From positions 2,701,641-2,765,640 of the forward strand of contig JACZZP010000003.1 in the NCBI GenBank assembly GCA_015183035.1: a DNA stretch of 64,000 bases, given 5' to 3'. The position numbers and the translations under genes are program-made. The notes under the pieces are model-generated. The model did no database searches, was not told the origin of the DNA, and saw only the letters and a list, made by a program, of their open reading frames with translations. Below are positions 12,696 to 23,700 of this stretch, in pieces. Every line of letters begins with the position of its first letter. Positions within the stretch are counted from its first letter, which is position 1. Source of the DNA: Meloidogyne chitwoodi (Eukaryota; Nematoda; Chromadorea; Rhabditida; Meloidogynidae).

Positions 12696-15600
12696 CTCAG
12701 TGGTTAAACGTTTTTAGTATAAGTTTAAAAAGATAAAAAGGTTTTGTAAGCTATTAAATTTTTTATTTTATTAATTTTAATTGATATTGAAGTATAAGAA
12801 AATATTAAAAATAAATTATTTACATAGTTAATATGAGAATGTACTTTTTTTTAAAGAGAAAGTCTTCCCCCATGGGACACAATAACCAAAGAAAAATAGT
12901 AGCTTAATTTTAAATGCTTCTTTTTTAGTATTAAAAATATTTTATTTATAAATATTCTCCTTTTATAAAATAAATATTTTATTTATAAATTAAAAAATGA
13001 TGTTGATTAGTAAATAAATATTAAAAAAAATCACGAAAAAAAGAATATAAATTCTGTGCTAAAAATATTTTAAAATACATATGTATAATGTTAGTTAATT
13101 ATTTTAAAAGTACAGAAGTAAATTTTTAATTTTATGCTCTTTTATTTTTGACAGAAAGTTAATTAAAACTTTATACCTACTATATTATTATTATTTTTTT
13201 CATTAAAAATATTTTTAAATATTTCTCAAGTAACTTTTTTTTTTTTAATTTCTAAGAAGTGTTTATGAGAAAATGTTGTTTTTAAAAAAGTTAATAAAAT
13301 TGTAAATAAATTTAGTTATATTTTTAGTTAAAAAAAGTGAAATTAAAGAGGTCTCAGGTGTTTAAGCATTTAATCCATTAAATAAAATAAAAGTAGTAAT
13401 TTTTGAAAAAAATATAAAATAAATTAAATAAATATATTAAAAAATTTAGAAAAAAAATAAAACTTTAAATAATAAATTAAAAGATTAATTAATAAATTTA
13501 TTAAAACTAATAAATTTTGTTAATGTTGTGTTTTAATTAAAAGATTTATGAAGAGATTATGTTAAGGAAAAAAATTTTTATTCAAAAGATTATTTTTTGG
13601 ATCTTAAAAATGTCATTTATTAAGAAATTACAAGTTTTCAATTTCCTGGGATTAGGTTGGGACGGAATAACTTAGAGTGGGGGGATGATATGAGGATCAG
13701 ATTTAAAAAGCTTATTAACTCTCGTTATAGGGACGCGATATAGAAAGTGACAATGAAATACCATAATTTTTGAGATTTTTTTATTATTCACACATAAATA
13801 ATTTAAAAGAAAAACGTCACTAAAATTAAAAACAAAAATTATATCAAGTCAAAAACAATTAAGAAAAAATAAATAAAAATAAGAATAAAAAAACAAAACG
13901 GAAAACTCAAAAATAGAAAATATATAAGAAAACAGTTCTACTAAAAAAAGAATAAAAAATACTAGAATAAATAAATAAATAAATTGTTTATGTTACTTGA
14001 AATTTAATTGTTTGGGTTAATTAAATTTAGAAAAATTCGTTTATTGAAAGTTTCTATCGTTTAGCTAGTCTAATAAAAATTTTTTTAAAAATATTAAAAA
14101 AAATGTACTAATAAAAAAGTGCCCTGACTCAAATAATTTAAAGGACAAAAAAAATATATATATTGAAATTTGAGTTAAATTATTCATTTTTTTGTTTATT
14201 CCAAAGAAATATAATTCTTCTTTTTTTTAATATTAATATAACACGCGATTATATATGATAAATAATATTGACAAAAATATAAATAAAATATTTATTTACT
14301 TTAAAAAAGCTTTTAGCTCATAAGAAGACATTTGACTATATCGTTCACCCCAAAAGGGAGACCACCATCCTAGGGTGTGTAATAATTATAACCAATAATT
14401 ACCTAATTTCTTAGTTATCCTGACTCAAATAGGTATTTTAGAGGATTTCAGATGATTAGAAAAGGTATAATAAAGCAATTAAATATATATAATAATTTAG
14501 TAAAGAACAAATATTCTCTCAAATTATTCCGATTTTTTTTGTTTTAATCTTTTTAAAATTTATTAAAATAATAATAAATCCTTTTTAGAATTCTTTCCTT
14601 TCTTAAAAGGAAAAAAATTAAAATACTTGAAAGATTTTAAAAGAAAAAAACTGAAGAGCACACTGTGTAATTTCTCTAGTATTTTGAGAAAAAGATTTTT
14701 TAATTTTTATGTGAATAGGAAAAAAAGTATATAAATTAAAATATATAAAATATAATGAAATCAAACTACAAAAAATTATATTAATTGTTAAAACATAAAT
14801 TTTATTTATTTTTTTTTATAAATTAAAAAATAAATAAAGGTGAAATTACTCCTTATATTTTCTAATGCTGACTTTATGCCTTTATTAAAAAAAAATTTTT
14901 TTTTTTAATTTTTTAGTTTTTTTTGTACCAAATTTTGTGCTGCTAAGTTTGTTTAATATAATAAAATCGAATCTAGAACTCTAATAAACCTTTTACCAAC
15001 GCAAGCGTGCTATTTAATTTCCGTCGACTAGTTTTGTAATTTTAGATTTAAGGAAATTAAAAAAAGCAAAAAAAAAATAACTGGGCGCGGCATTAAATGT
15101 GTATTCATTAAAGTAATTTAAAAAATATTGTAAAAATTTTTTTACTTTAAAAGACAATTGAAAAAGACCAAAAAACAATAAAAAAAAAAGATGTAATAAA
15201 TTTTACAATTTTGTTAATTTACTTTTTTTTAACTTAACAAGGAAGCAAAAAAAAACACTTGGTATTTGAAAATATTTTTAATTAGTACTTTAATACTCTA
15301 ATAACCTTAATTTATTAAAAAAATTTTTATCTGGGTGGCCTTTTGTTGTTTTATTTTTGTCTTTATTTGCTTCATTTAGTCTAGTTTTTAATATATTCGC
15401 TTAATAGAGGGCAAAAGTGGTGGTTGAGGGAAAAAATGCTGCAGCATAATTAAAAAAAAAAGAGTAAAAGTTAATGAGGAACGGAAGCATATGAAAAAAA
15501 AGAAAAAAGAATATTTTGTATCTAGTAATTAGTAAAAGCATTTTTTAATTAAAAAAGGGAATAAAATAAAAAAAGAATTTTTTAAAATATTTTTGTTAAA

Positions 15601-17016
15601 AAACTTCTTAAAGTAAAAAGGACAATAAACTTTTTTTTTTAAATTAATTGAAAAACTTGCTATTTTTAAAAAGTTTGAATTTAGAAAAATTAATAAAAAA
15701 TATATGTTTTTAATAAAATAAATTTTTTAGAGTTTTAAAAATTTAAATTTTTAAGAATGAGGAAGTTTTTTGAATATTTTAAGGGCAGCAGGAAGTTAAA
15801 GACCACACACAAAAATCAAAAACGTTTTTTTTATTTTTTTTTTCTAATCTTTGGTAGAAATGTTAAAGGAATAATTTCATTTAATTCATTAAAAAAGTCC
15901 AAAAAGTTTAGAAGCCAAAAATCATAAAAAAATTTACTTTTAAAAGCATAAACAAACACATAACTATTAGAGAGAAAGACTTTTTTAAGAAACTTTTAAG
16001 AAAAAAATTTTTAAAATAATCCAAAAGTTGTTTTTAAATTTGTTGTGTCATACCAAATTATAATTCCATTGAGAGAGATGTGTGAAAAAATGAAGAAAAA
16101 ACAAAAAATATTAAGGACAAATAAACAACACTTCAGTAAAGCTTTTTTTAGGAAAAATATGTAGAAAAATAAAATATAAATAATTAAGTGTGAAAGGAGA
16201 GAAAATAGAGTTTTAAGTATTTGAAGAAAAAAAAAGATTTACATTTTTGGAGTTTCCCACCTTTTTTTTTTTTAATTTACGGAGAGAAACCATAGGAAAG
16301 GATCGTTCTACAAAAGTGTAATTAAATATATCAACTTATACGAGGATTTATTATATTGGTGTTGTTTATTGTATTCGCTAAATTTTTAAAATAATAAATA
16401 AAAAATTTTTATAAATTTGTATAATTTTATAAAAATAATTTAAAAAAAGCGTCATCATTAATAAAGGGCCAAAAGTTTGTGTTTATTTTCTTCTTTTAAT
16501 CGAAAAAAGACATAAAATAAATTTGACATATATTTTTTGCATTCTAAAATTTCCGTTAAAAAGGTTTTTTGTCCAATTTTAAATGCTAGAAAGAAAAACA
16601 AGTTTGTTGTTGGCGTGTTTCTTTGATTTAATTTGTACAAATTTTACATATGGAATAAAAAAAATAGTGAAAAAAACCACAAGTTTTGAGTTCAAAGAAA
16701 GTGCGCTGCTGATGACGATTAATTAGTCATACAATTTAAAATATTTTTTTTAAGTCATAAGATAAAAGCGAAATTCTTTCAAGTATTAAAAAAAAATAAT
16801 TTTTTAAAACAATTTAATGGAAGACCACACAGAAAAAAGATAAAAAAAAATTTATTTTTTTTTACGAGGTTAAGTGAGAGACTGTGACATACTTGAGAGT
16901 TTAAAATAATTTAATGTTATTACTAAAAGGTTAAAAAAATTTTTGTTCTTTTATACAGTTATTTTTGTACTATTTTTGATAGCTCTAATAAATTTAAAAT
17001 AAAAGGAATTTCATTA

Positions 17017-17338
17017 TAAGTAATACTACTGACCGGCAAAAGTGTCTGTCCGGATTATTTGTTTCTTATCAAATTGTGCAGTGTAGCACAGTCTCTCGCT
17101 TTGTGTCTAACAATAATCCGGAAAAATCCGGAAAATTTGCAGTGAGAGCATTTACTACGGCAGACGCGAAGTGCGTTAAAATAAACAGTTTTCTGTGTAA
17201 ATGCTCTCACTGCAAATTTTCCGGATTTTTCCGGATTATTGTTAGACACAAAGCGAGAGACTGTGCTACACTGCACAATTTGATAAGAAACAAATAATCC
17301 GGACAGACACTTTTGCGCTGGTCACTAAGTAATACTAC
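17017..17338. mobile_element. Foldback/MITE-like element with flanking target duplication
   Basis: The element occupies 17030-17325. Its arms at 17036-17154 and 17198-17316 are 119 bp each. Base-by-base comparison shows they are perfect reverse complements, separated by a 43-bp spacer. Outer ends read TGACCGGC and, reverse complemented, GTGACCAGC. The 13-bp direct repeat TAAGTAATACTAC lies immediately on both sides (17017-17029 and 17326-17338), consistent with a target-site duplication. It has no coding capacity: the two near-identical 73-residue open frames on opposite strands are a result of the palindrome. The identical arms point to a recent insertion or ongoing arm conversion. The superfamily is not assigned. 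Confidence 0.85.
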
Positions 17339-18260
17339 ACCTGTGGAATATAAGTACAGTCCTAATATAAGTATACGTAAAATTATAAAAATTAAGCTAT
17401 ATATTTCTAAGGTAATTTTATTCAAAACTAGTGGATTAATAAATGAAAAAATTTTTTTTGGGAATTATTCGGAATAAAGTGAAATAAAAATTCGTAAGTT
17501 TTATAAACATCACAATGTTGTCTATGGGTTTTGCATAAAATTAAAGAATATTCAAAATTAAAAACTTAATAAAAAAAGGATTTTAAAATAATAATAAAAA
17601 AAGTAATAAATTTAAAAAAGTTTTTTTGATAGAACAAAAAACACTAAGAAATATATGACACCTTTTTATTATTTTCAAAAGAAAAATCGCAACAAAGAAA
17701 AAAATAATAAATTTTAAATTCTTAGAATACAAAATAAATTTTTATTCTTATATTCAAGTTGCAGTGAATAAATAAGTATTTTTTAACATGTAAAATTCAT
17801 AAAAAATGAGTGTATAGGTAATTTTTAAAAATAGGAAATAGAAATAAAAATATATAATAGGTTTATTTTTAATTCAAAAAAACACAAACTTAGAATAAAC
17901 TTTTTAAAAAAGTTTTATTTTCTTAAAATATATATACTATTTTTACATATATGTATTTATAAATATAATTTAATTATTTCTAGGGCATAATAAAATGTTA
18001 ATTTAATTTTTTTTCTTATTTTTGAATATGTCAGTGAATTTATAATTGATTGTTTATTAATAAAGCTGAGAGAGACATATTTTATTTTCTAAAATTAGAA
18101 TAAGGAAATAAGCCTTGTGTTTTTCTAATAATAATTAGTTTATTTAAAAACTATAAATAATTCAGGCTAAAATCAGTTGGAAAAATACATATTTAGAAAA
18201 AGGCAATTTAACCTTTTAGGAGCATATATACAAAGACATTAAAGCAGTTTTGACCACGAT

Positions 18261-18330
18261 CTATGTGGTTCAGTGGTAAAGCTTTAAGTGACTGAAGGGC
18301 TAGTCTCGAGTTCGATACCTTCTATTGTCT
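18261..18330 (+). pseudogene. tRNA-like relic with A and B boxes
   Basis: TGGTTCAGTGGTAAAGC fits an A box and GAGTTCGATACC fits a B box at normal tRNA spacing. The anticodon stem does not pair convincingly and no clean acceptor stem is visible. A TTTT run follows near 18337. Either a tRNA pseudogene or the head of a tRNA-derived repeat. Confidence 0.45.
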
Positions 18331-20125
18331 AACATTCTTTTATGTCAGTAAAATTTATTAAAAAATAAGTTTGATACATTTACTTTCTTATTTTTAAATT
18401 TTTTATTCATTAAAAATCTGTTGTTGAATGAAATAAAATTTAAGAGGAAAAATGTGTAAAAATAATATATATTTTTTCAATAAACGCTTGATTGACACTT
18501 TTTTAAATTATTTACTTATTTTTAAATAATTTTTGTTAATGTTGTCTTGTTTTTTTTTAATATAAGTTTGTAAATATTATTTAAAAAAACGCGTGCGAAG
18601 AGATGAGATAAAAGAGTATATTATTTTAGATTAAATTTAAATTTTAAAAAAAAAGAATTAAAAATTTTAAAAAATCAAAAGAATTTTTTTTGTAAGGATT
18701 TAAAAACAATAAGCCATACGACGTTTTTAACTAATATGCGAATTTTATGTTTTAACTATTTTTTTAATTAAACCAACTAATACATATTAGCAACAATTTT
18801 TTAAAATAATGAGAGAAAATTAAGTGAAAAAATGTTGAAAAATATTTAAGTATGCCAAGGAAATTGGATAAAAAAATAAAATGTTAAAAAAGAAAAGTCT
18901 AAACAGAGACTTTTCTTTTTTTTTTAATTCTCATATTTAATCTTGAGAATTTGGTCCATTAAGTAAAAATAAAGTACTAGCCTTAATGAGAATAAAACGT
19001 TATTTCCTCTCAAAAAGAAGATTATTAGAGTCAGTTTTTATTCAAATTATATAACAGTTGAGTCTGTTTACTTAATATTGTTGGTTTTTGCTTATTTAAG
19101 ATTAATTTCTTTTTTTATTTAATTGTTTGAATTTTATTTAAAATTGTCTGGAAAAAAAAGTAACAAAATTTACATCCTCTTTCATGAGAAAATTGTTAAA
19201 GCAAATATGCGCAGTATTATTTTCAAAATATTCACAGAAAAAATGGCATTTCTAAAATTAGGATCTTATTAGTTTAAGATTATAGTATACTTTTTTTAAT
19301 TGTTTAAATAAATTGAAGGTAGTTATTAAAAGAAAAGAAGCTTTTAAGACCTTTTTTTATTTTTTAAAATTCTCTTTTTTTCGTTTAATTTTGTTTTATT
19401 ATTTAAAAAAGAAAGATTTTTATTTTTCCATTAATTTTCTCCGCGTTTGGAATTTCTTAAGAGCCTTAAAATTTATAAAAATGTCATAAAAATGAATTTT
19501 GGTCATAAGATATTAAATTTTTTTTTGCAACTTTTTCCAGAAAAATGTTAATTTAAATAGTATTATTTTTGAAAGGATTTAAGGTTTTAAACACATTTAA
19601 ATTAAAAAAAAAAAAAGAATTTTAATTTTAAAAAGAAAATGAAAAACCAGAAATAAAAAAAGTGGTTAAAAAATATAAAACTCGCGCAGCTTTTATTAAA
19701 ATATATTTCACATTTAGAAAAATATATAAAGGAACTCTAATTAGTGTACCATTGATTTTTTCTTCTTTTGAATTTTACCTCAAGAGGAGTTTTCTACATA
19801 AATTTGTGTATATTGGAGACAAAAAACAGATATTAGGGTGAGGTCAAAGAAGTTTTTTGTAGTAGATTTAATTTAGAGTTTGAGTGTAAACCAGAGTTGT
19901 GAAGGTTTAGCCAAAAACCTGTTTGTTACCTAAAACAAAAGGCACTTAAAAAGAAATTAAAGGAAGTTTATGGTAAATTTAAAAGAAAAATTTAAATGGA
20001 AATTTCAAAGTTAAAAACCTAAGACAAAAAAAATAACTTTAGCATTTTATTTAATATTTATTACAATTAGATAGCATTTGATATTTTTCTCTTAATAATT
20101 ACAAGACTTTTTCTCAACCATTCTT

Positions 20126-20263
20126 TTACCCATCATTGTTTTTTTCACTTGGTCCAGTATGTGGAATTTTTCTGCATTCTATTGAAACTGACAGAAGCAT
20201 TACAGCAATAAATATTAATTGTATTAGCATAAATCCAAGAGTATTTTTAATTGATTTAAACAT
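20126..20263 (-). CDS. Small secreted peptide, 16D10/CLE-like (45 residues)
   Basis: A single-exon frame of 45 residues. An N-terminal signal peptide (MFKSIKNTLGFMLIQLIFIA, then VMLLSVSIEC) is followed by a 14-15 residue mature part, RKIPHTGPSEKNNDG. The layout and the MF-S-KN start resemble the root-knot nematode 16D10 family of CLE-like peptides, which are secreted from the oesophageal glands into plant roots. The core IPHTGP is only a weak match to the CLE consensus. It shares its N-terminus with the peptide at 21256-21367, so the two look like tandem duplicates. A TATA-like motif lies about 55 bp upstream. Secretion is predicted from sequence, and a plant role is inferred from the family. 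Confidence 0.68.
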   Translation of the reverse strand: MFKSIKNTLGFMLIQLIFIAVMLLSVSIECRKIPHTGPSEKNNDG

Positions 20264-20315
20264 TTTTATATTTAAAAATTTATTTTTCTAATTAAAAATT
20301 AGAAGCGAAGAGAAG

Positions 20316-20325
20316 TATTTAAATA
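20316..20325 (-). promoter_or_regulatory. TATA-like motif upstream of the small peptide gene
   Basis: TATTTAAATA, 53-62 bp before the ATG at 20263. The position suits a core promoter; the motif is palindromic and short, so chance cannot be excluded in this AT-rich DNA. Confidence 0.35.
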
Positions 20326-20589
20326 CTCCCCTCAATCTGCTAGCGCGCGGTCGTTGCCTCCCAGGGTCACAAGTTTTTTTTAGATCCGTAATTTTAAAGC
20401 CACGTTTAAAATAATTTTTAAATTATTTGAACAATTGTTTATCTTTTAGATAAAATTTAATATTCATTGAAATTAGACGTAAATAATTTTATATTTTATA
20501 AAATTGAAACATGGCAATTAATTTTTTTTAAAAGAATTTTTTTAATAATTTTTGATGTTTGATATATTGAATTAAAAAAATATATTTAA

Positions 20590-20690
20590 AAATTTATTTT
20601 AAATTAAATAAAAATTTATTTTAAATTTAAATAAAAAATTATTTTAAATTAAATAAAAAATTATTTTAAATTAAATAAAAAATTATTGGG
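20590..20690. repeat. AT-only short tandem repeat
   Basis: Four to five imperfect copies of a unit of about 24 bp with the core ATTTTAAATTAAATAAAAA. It lies just downstream of the selenium-binding protein stop codon. Confidence 0.7.
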
Positions 20691-20770
20691 TATTGGAATT
20701 AATTATCTTTTAATTTTACAGTCTAAAAAATTATTAAAAAAAGCTTTTAATTATTTTATATTCATTATAT

Positions 20771-23700
20771 TCAAATCCAAATGTCAGAAGTACAATCACC
20801 GCCAGGATAACGCATTTCATGTGCCAAATAAGGTCCATTAGGCAGAATTTCAGATTTGCCAAAATCAATGCGAAATTCGGGATTAACACAAAGTCCACCT
20901 CCATTGTCTATATCCACATTTAATTGAAGCATTGTAGAGCCTTCACTAAATTAATGAAAAAAAATTAATAAATCGGGAACCTCATTAAATTGAAGACTTT
21001 TAAGATTAAATAAACTTAAATAAAAATAAATACCATAAATTAAAAATTTTTTATAAAAACTTTTTTAACTTGAAAATCATTGATAGATTAAAGAAAAAAG
21101 GAAAAATAAAACATTAAAAAATATAGAAAAGATAGAAAAAGTATTTAAATTTTTTTAATATTTTAATTTCCTATTTCTAAGTCCCTTTTCTTTGTTTAAT
21201 GATGTTCTGGAATAATTTGAATTTAAAATCATATTTAAAGAAATTAGGCTCTTACGAGGATCAGGTCCACCTGGAGATTCTCGACATTCTACTGACAAAT
21301 ACATAACCGAAATTATAACCATTAAAGAAATAAAAAATTCAATAATATTTTTAGTAGATTGAAACATTTTTTAAAGTTATATATTTTTTTGTTAATATCT
21401 AAAATAGGAATATTAATATTTTTATATTATTTATTTATTACACCCTTTATTTTACCCCAAAAATAAAAAAAAATAATTAAAAAAATTAGTTATTATTTTA
21501 ATTAGAAAAGTTAAAAGAGAAAAAAAAAACCAGACAGATTTATTTAAAGAGAAAATTTAATTTTTATTTAAACTTTAAACAATTGTTTTTAATAATTAGA
21601 ACGATCAAGAAGATAAAGAGACTAATTATTTTTAAAATTAAAAAAAAATAAAAGTGAATGAACTTGTTAGTTATTTTTTATTATTTAATTGAGAAATTAA
21701 TGTCATGAGATGAACTTTTTATTTTTAAATTATTTTTTGTGATAGAAAAGATTTAAAATTTAACTTTAAAAAAAATTCCAAATTTTTATAAATAATTTCA
21801 GTTAATTTTTCAATCTTTTTTGGTTAAATAATTTAAACTATAGCGAAAAAATATACCTGAATCTTTTTTATTTATTTTTTGTTCATTTGGAAATCTTTCT
21901 TAAAACTTTTTCTCTACTATTTTCTGTTATTATTCCTCTATAAACCTTCCACTTTTAAAAATGTTCTTTTCAAATAGAAAAAAATCTGTTTGAGTTTTTA
22001 AGTACAAAACAGCCGAAAAATAAAAAGAAAAAATTAGAAGGGCACATGAAAAAAAAGAAAAAAATTTACCAGTTGTTTTAAACCTTTGACTTAAACCCTA
22101 GGCCAATAGGTAAAACACTTGATCACTTTTTTCCTCTCTCATTTCCCCACATTTCCACCCGCCAACGCTTTTCTCTTAAATATAACTCATTCTTAGTTTT
22201 TTTAATACTACAAAATTATTTTCCATTTTCAAAGTAACTCTTTTATATAGAATAGAGATTAAAACATTTTCAATGCCTTTAAGTTTTTTTTCTGAATAAA
22301 AAAATATTTTTTTTTAAATTTTATCAATCAAGAAAAAACTTAAACTTGAGAAAAATTTTGATCTCTTATTTCAGCAACACTTAAAAATTAACTAAATGCA
22401 TCTATGCTTAAATTTTTTTCTTGCTTTTTTAGCTATTTGTAGTGTAAAATGTACGTTAAAAAAAGGAGATTTAAATTGTGAGTTTAAAATAGTAGAAATA
22501 ATTTTTTTTAATTTTATTTTGAAGGCATGTTTCTTGGCTATCCAGATTTGGAATATGACGGTTAGTAAATTGGATAAATCAAAAAATATTAGGATGGTAT
22601 GTAAAGACAATTTGGGTGAAAGAATATACCGGTAGACCTTCCAAAAGTTATCCCCCCAAAAATAAAAGGAACGCGGTTCAGATACTTATAAGGACACCCG
22701 TCAGCCGAATACCTTGGGGTGCCCCTTTATAACCATATTCAATTATATTTAATAGTTTTCAGGTTTTGATCGAACAGAGGTGAGTCAAAATATTAAAAAA
22801 GGAACCTTAAAATGTTTGTAAAAATAAGGTATTGACCGATAAAAATTTTAACAAAACTTGCTTTGCCGATGGCGCCAAATCTGTGGTATTTTTTAATGAT
22901 GTAGAAGAGGATGGTTAGTTTAAGAAATTGTATATTTAAATAAAAAATTTAAGATGATGAATTTGATCAATATGAATGTTTTCTTCAGGTATTTAAATGA
23001 TTCATTTTAAAATAAAAAAAATTCTCTTCCTTCTTTAAGCTTTCTGCCCAGGTATTTTTTTAAAAAAAATTGAAGAAGTTAGAAACTTTTGCCTATAGAT
23101 TATGACAAAGAGAGGATATAACTTTTACACAATAAATACAACAAAAGAGATAAAATTAAGAAATCAAGAAGAAGTAGAGAAAGGCGAGGACACCATCCAT
23201 GTTTATAAAGATGGCTATAAAATTGAATATAATGGAGTTCGGGGTGTGTCAAAAATTTTGATAAAAAAAAATATTTTTGTTTACTAAAAATATTTATTTT
23301 TATAATTAAGATCCGGATACATTTGTCTCATGGTTAATGGATGTAAGTTAAGGCTGAAAGATAAAATAAAGCCAAATCCCGATTTCCAAAAAATTATCTA
23401 GGTCCCCGATGATCCAGTAACAATTATAAATGATAAATTCGATTTGGAAGAGTTTGAGGATATGGATGATGAATGTGTACGAATTATTGGATATTTTGGT
23501 AATAAATATCTAAAAAATATACAAAAAATTTTTTTTCTAGAACCTGGTAGCGCAGCACTTAAGGAATTTGAAGAAGCAGCAGAGGAATTTATGGGAGAAG
23601 TAGAATTCTTCGCAGTAGTGACAAGTTATTGGGCAAAGAAAGTTGGCCTAAAACGTGTTGGGGAAGTGCAGGTATTTTATTGAAAGTTTATTCAAAAAAA

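Larger units (their letters stand above)
11261..20125. other. 8.9-kb gene desert, extremely AT rich
   Basis: No gene supported on either strand. The sequence is dominated by A and T runs and short AT-rich direct repeats. The only structured items I see are the tRNA-like relics near 12.62 and 18.26 kb and the foldback element at 17.0-17.3 kb. The open frame at 16458-16640 (-) has no family signal and is taken as chance. Confidence 0.6.

Noticed and set aside
17055..17297. Two nearly identical 73-residue frames on opposite strands
   Set aside because: Both are the arms of the perfect palindrome read in each direction.
20771..20945. Orphan short gene starting [13 protein letters not shown]
   Set aside because: It is the C-terminal exon of the selenium-binding protein gene; phase and homology both fit the exon ending at 24912.
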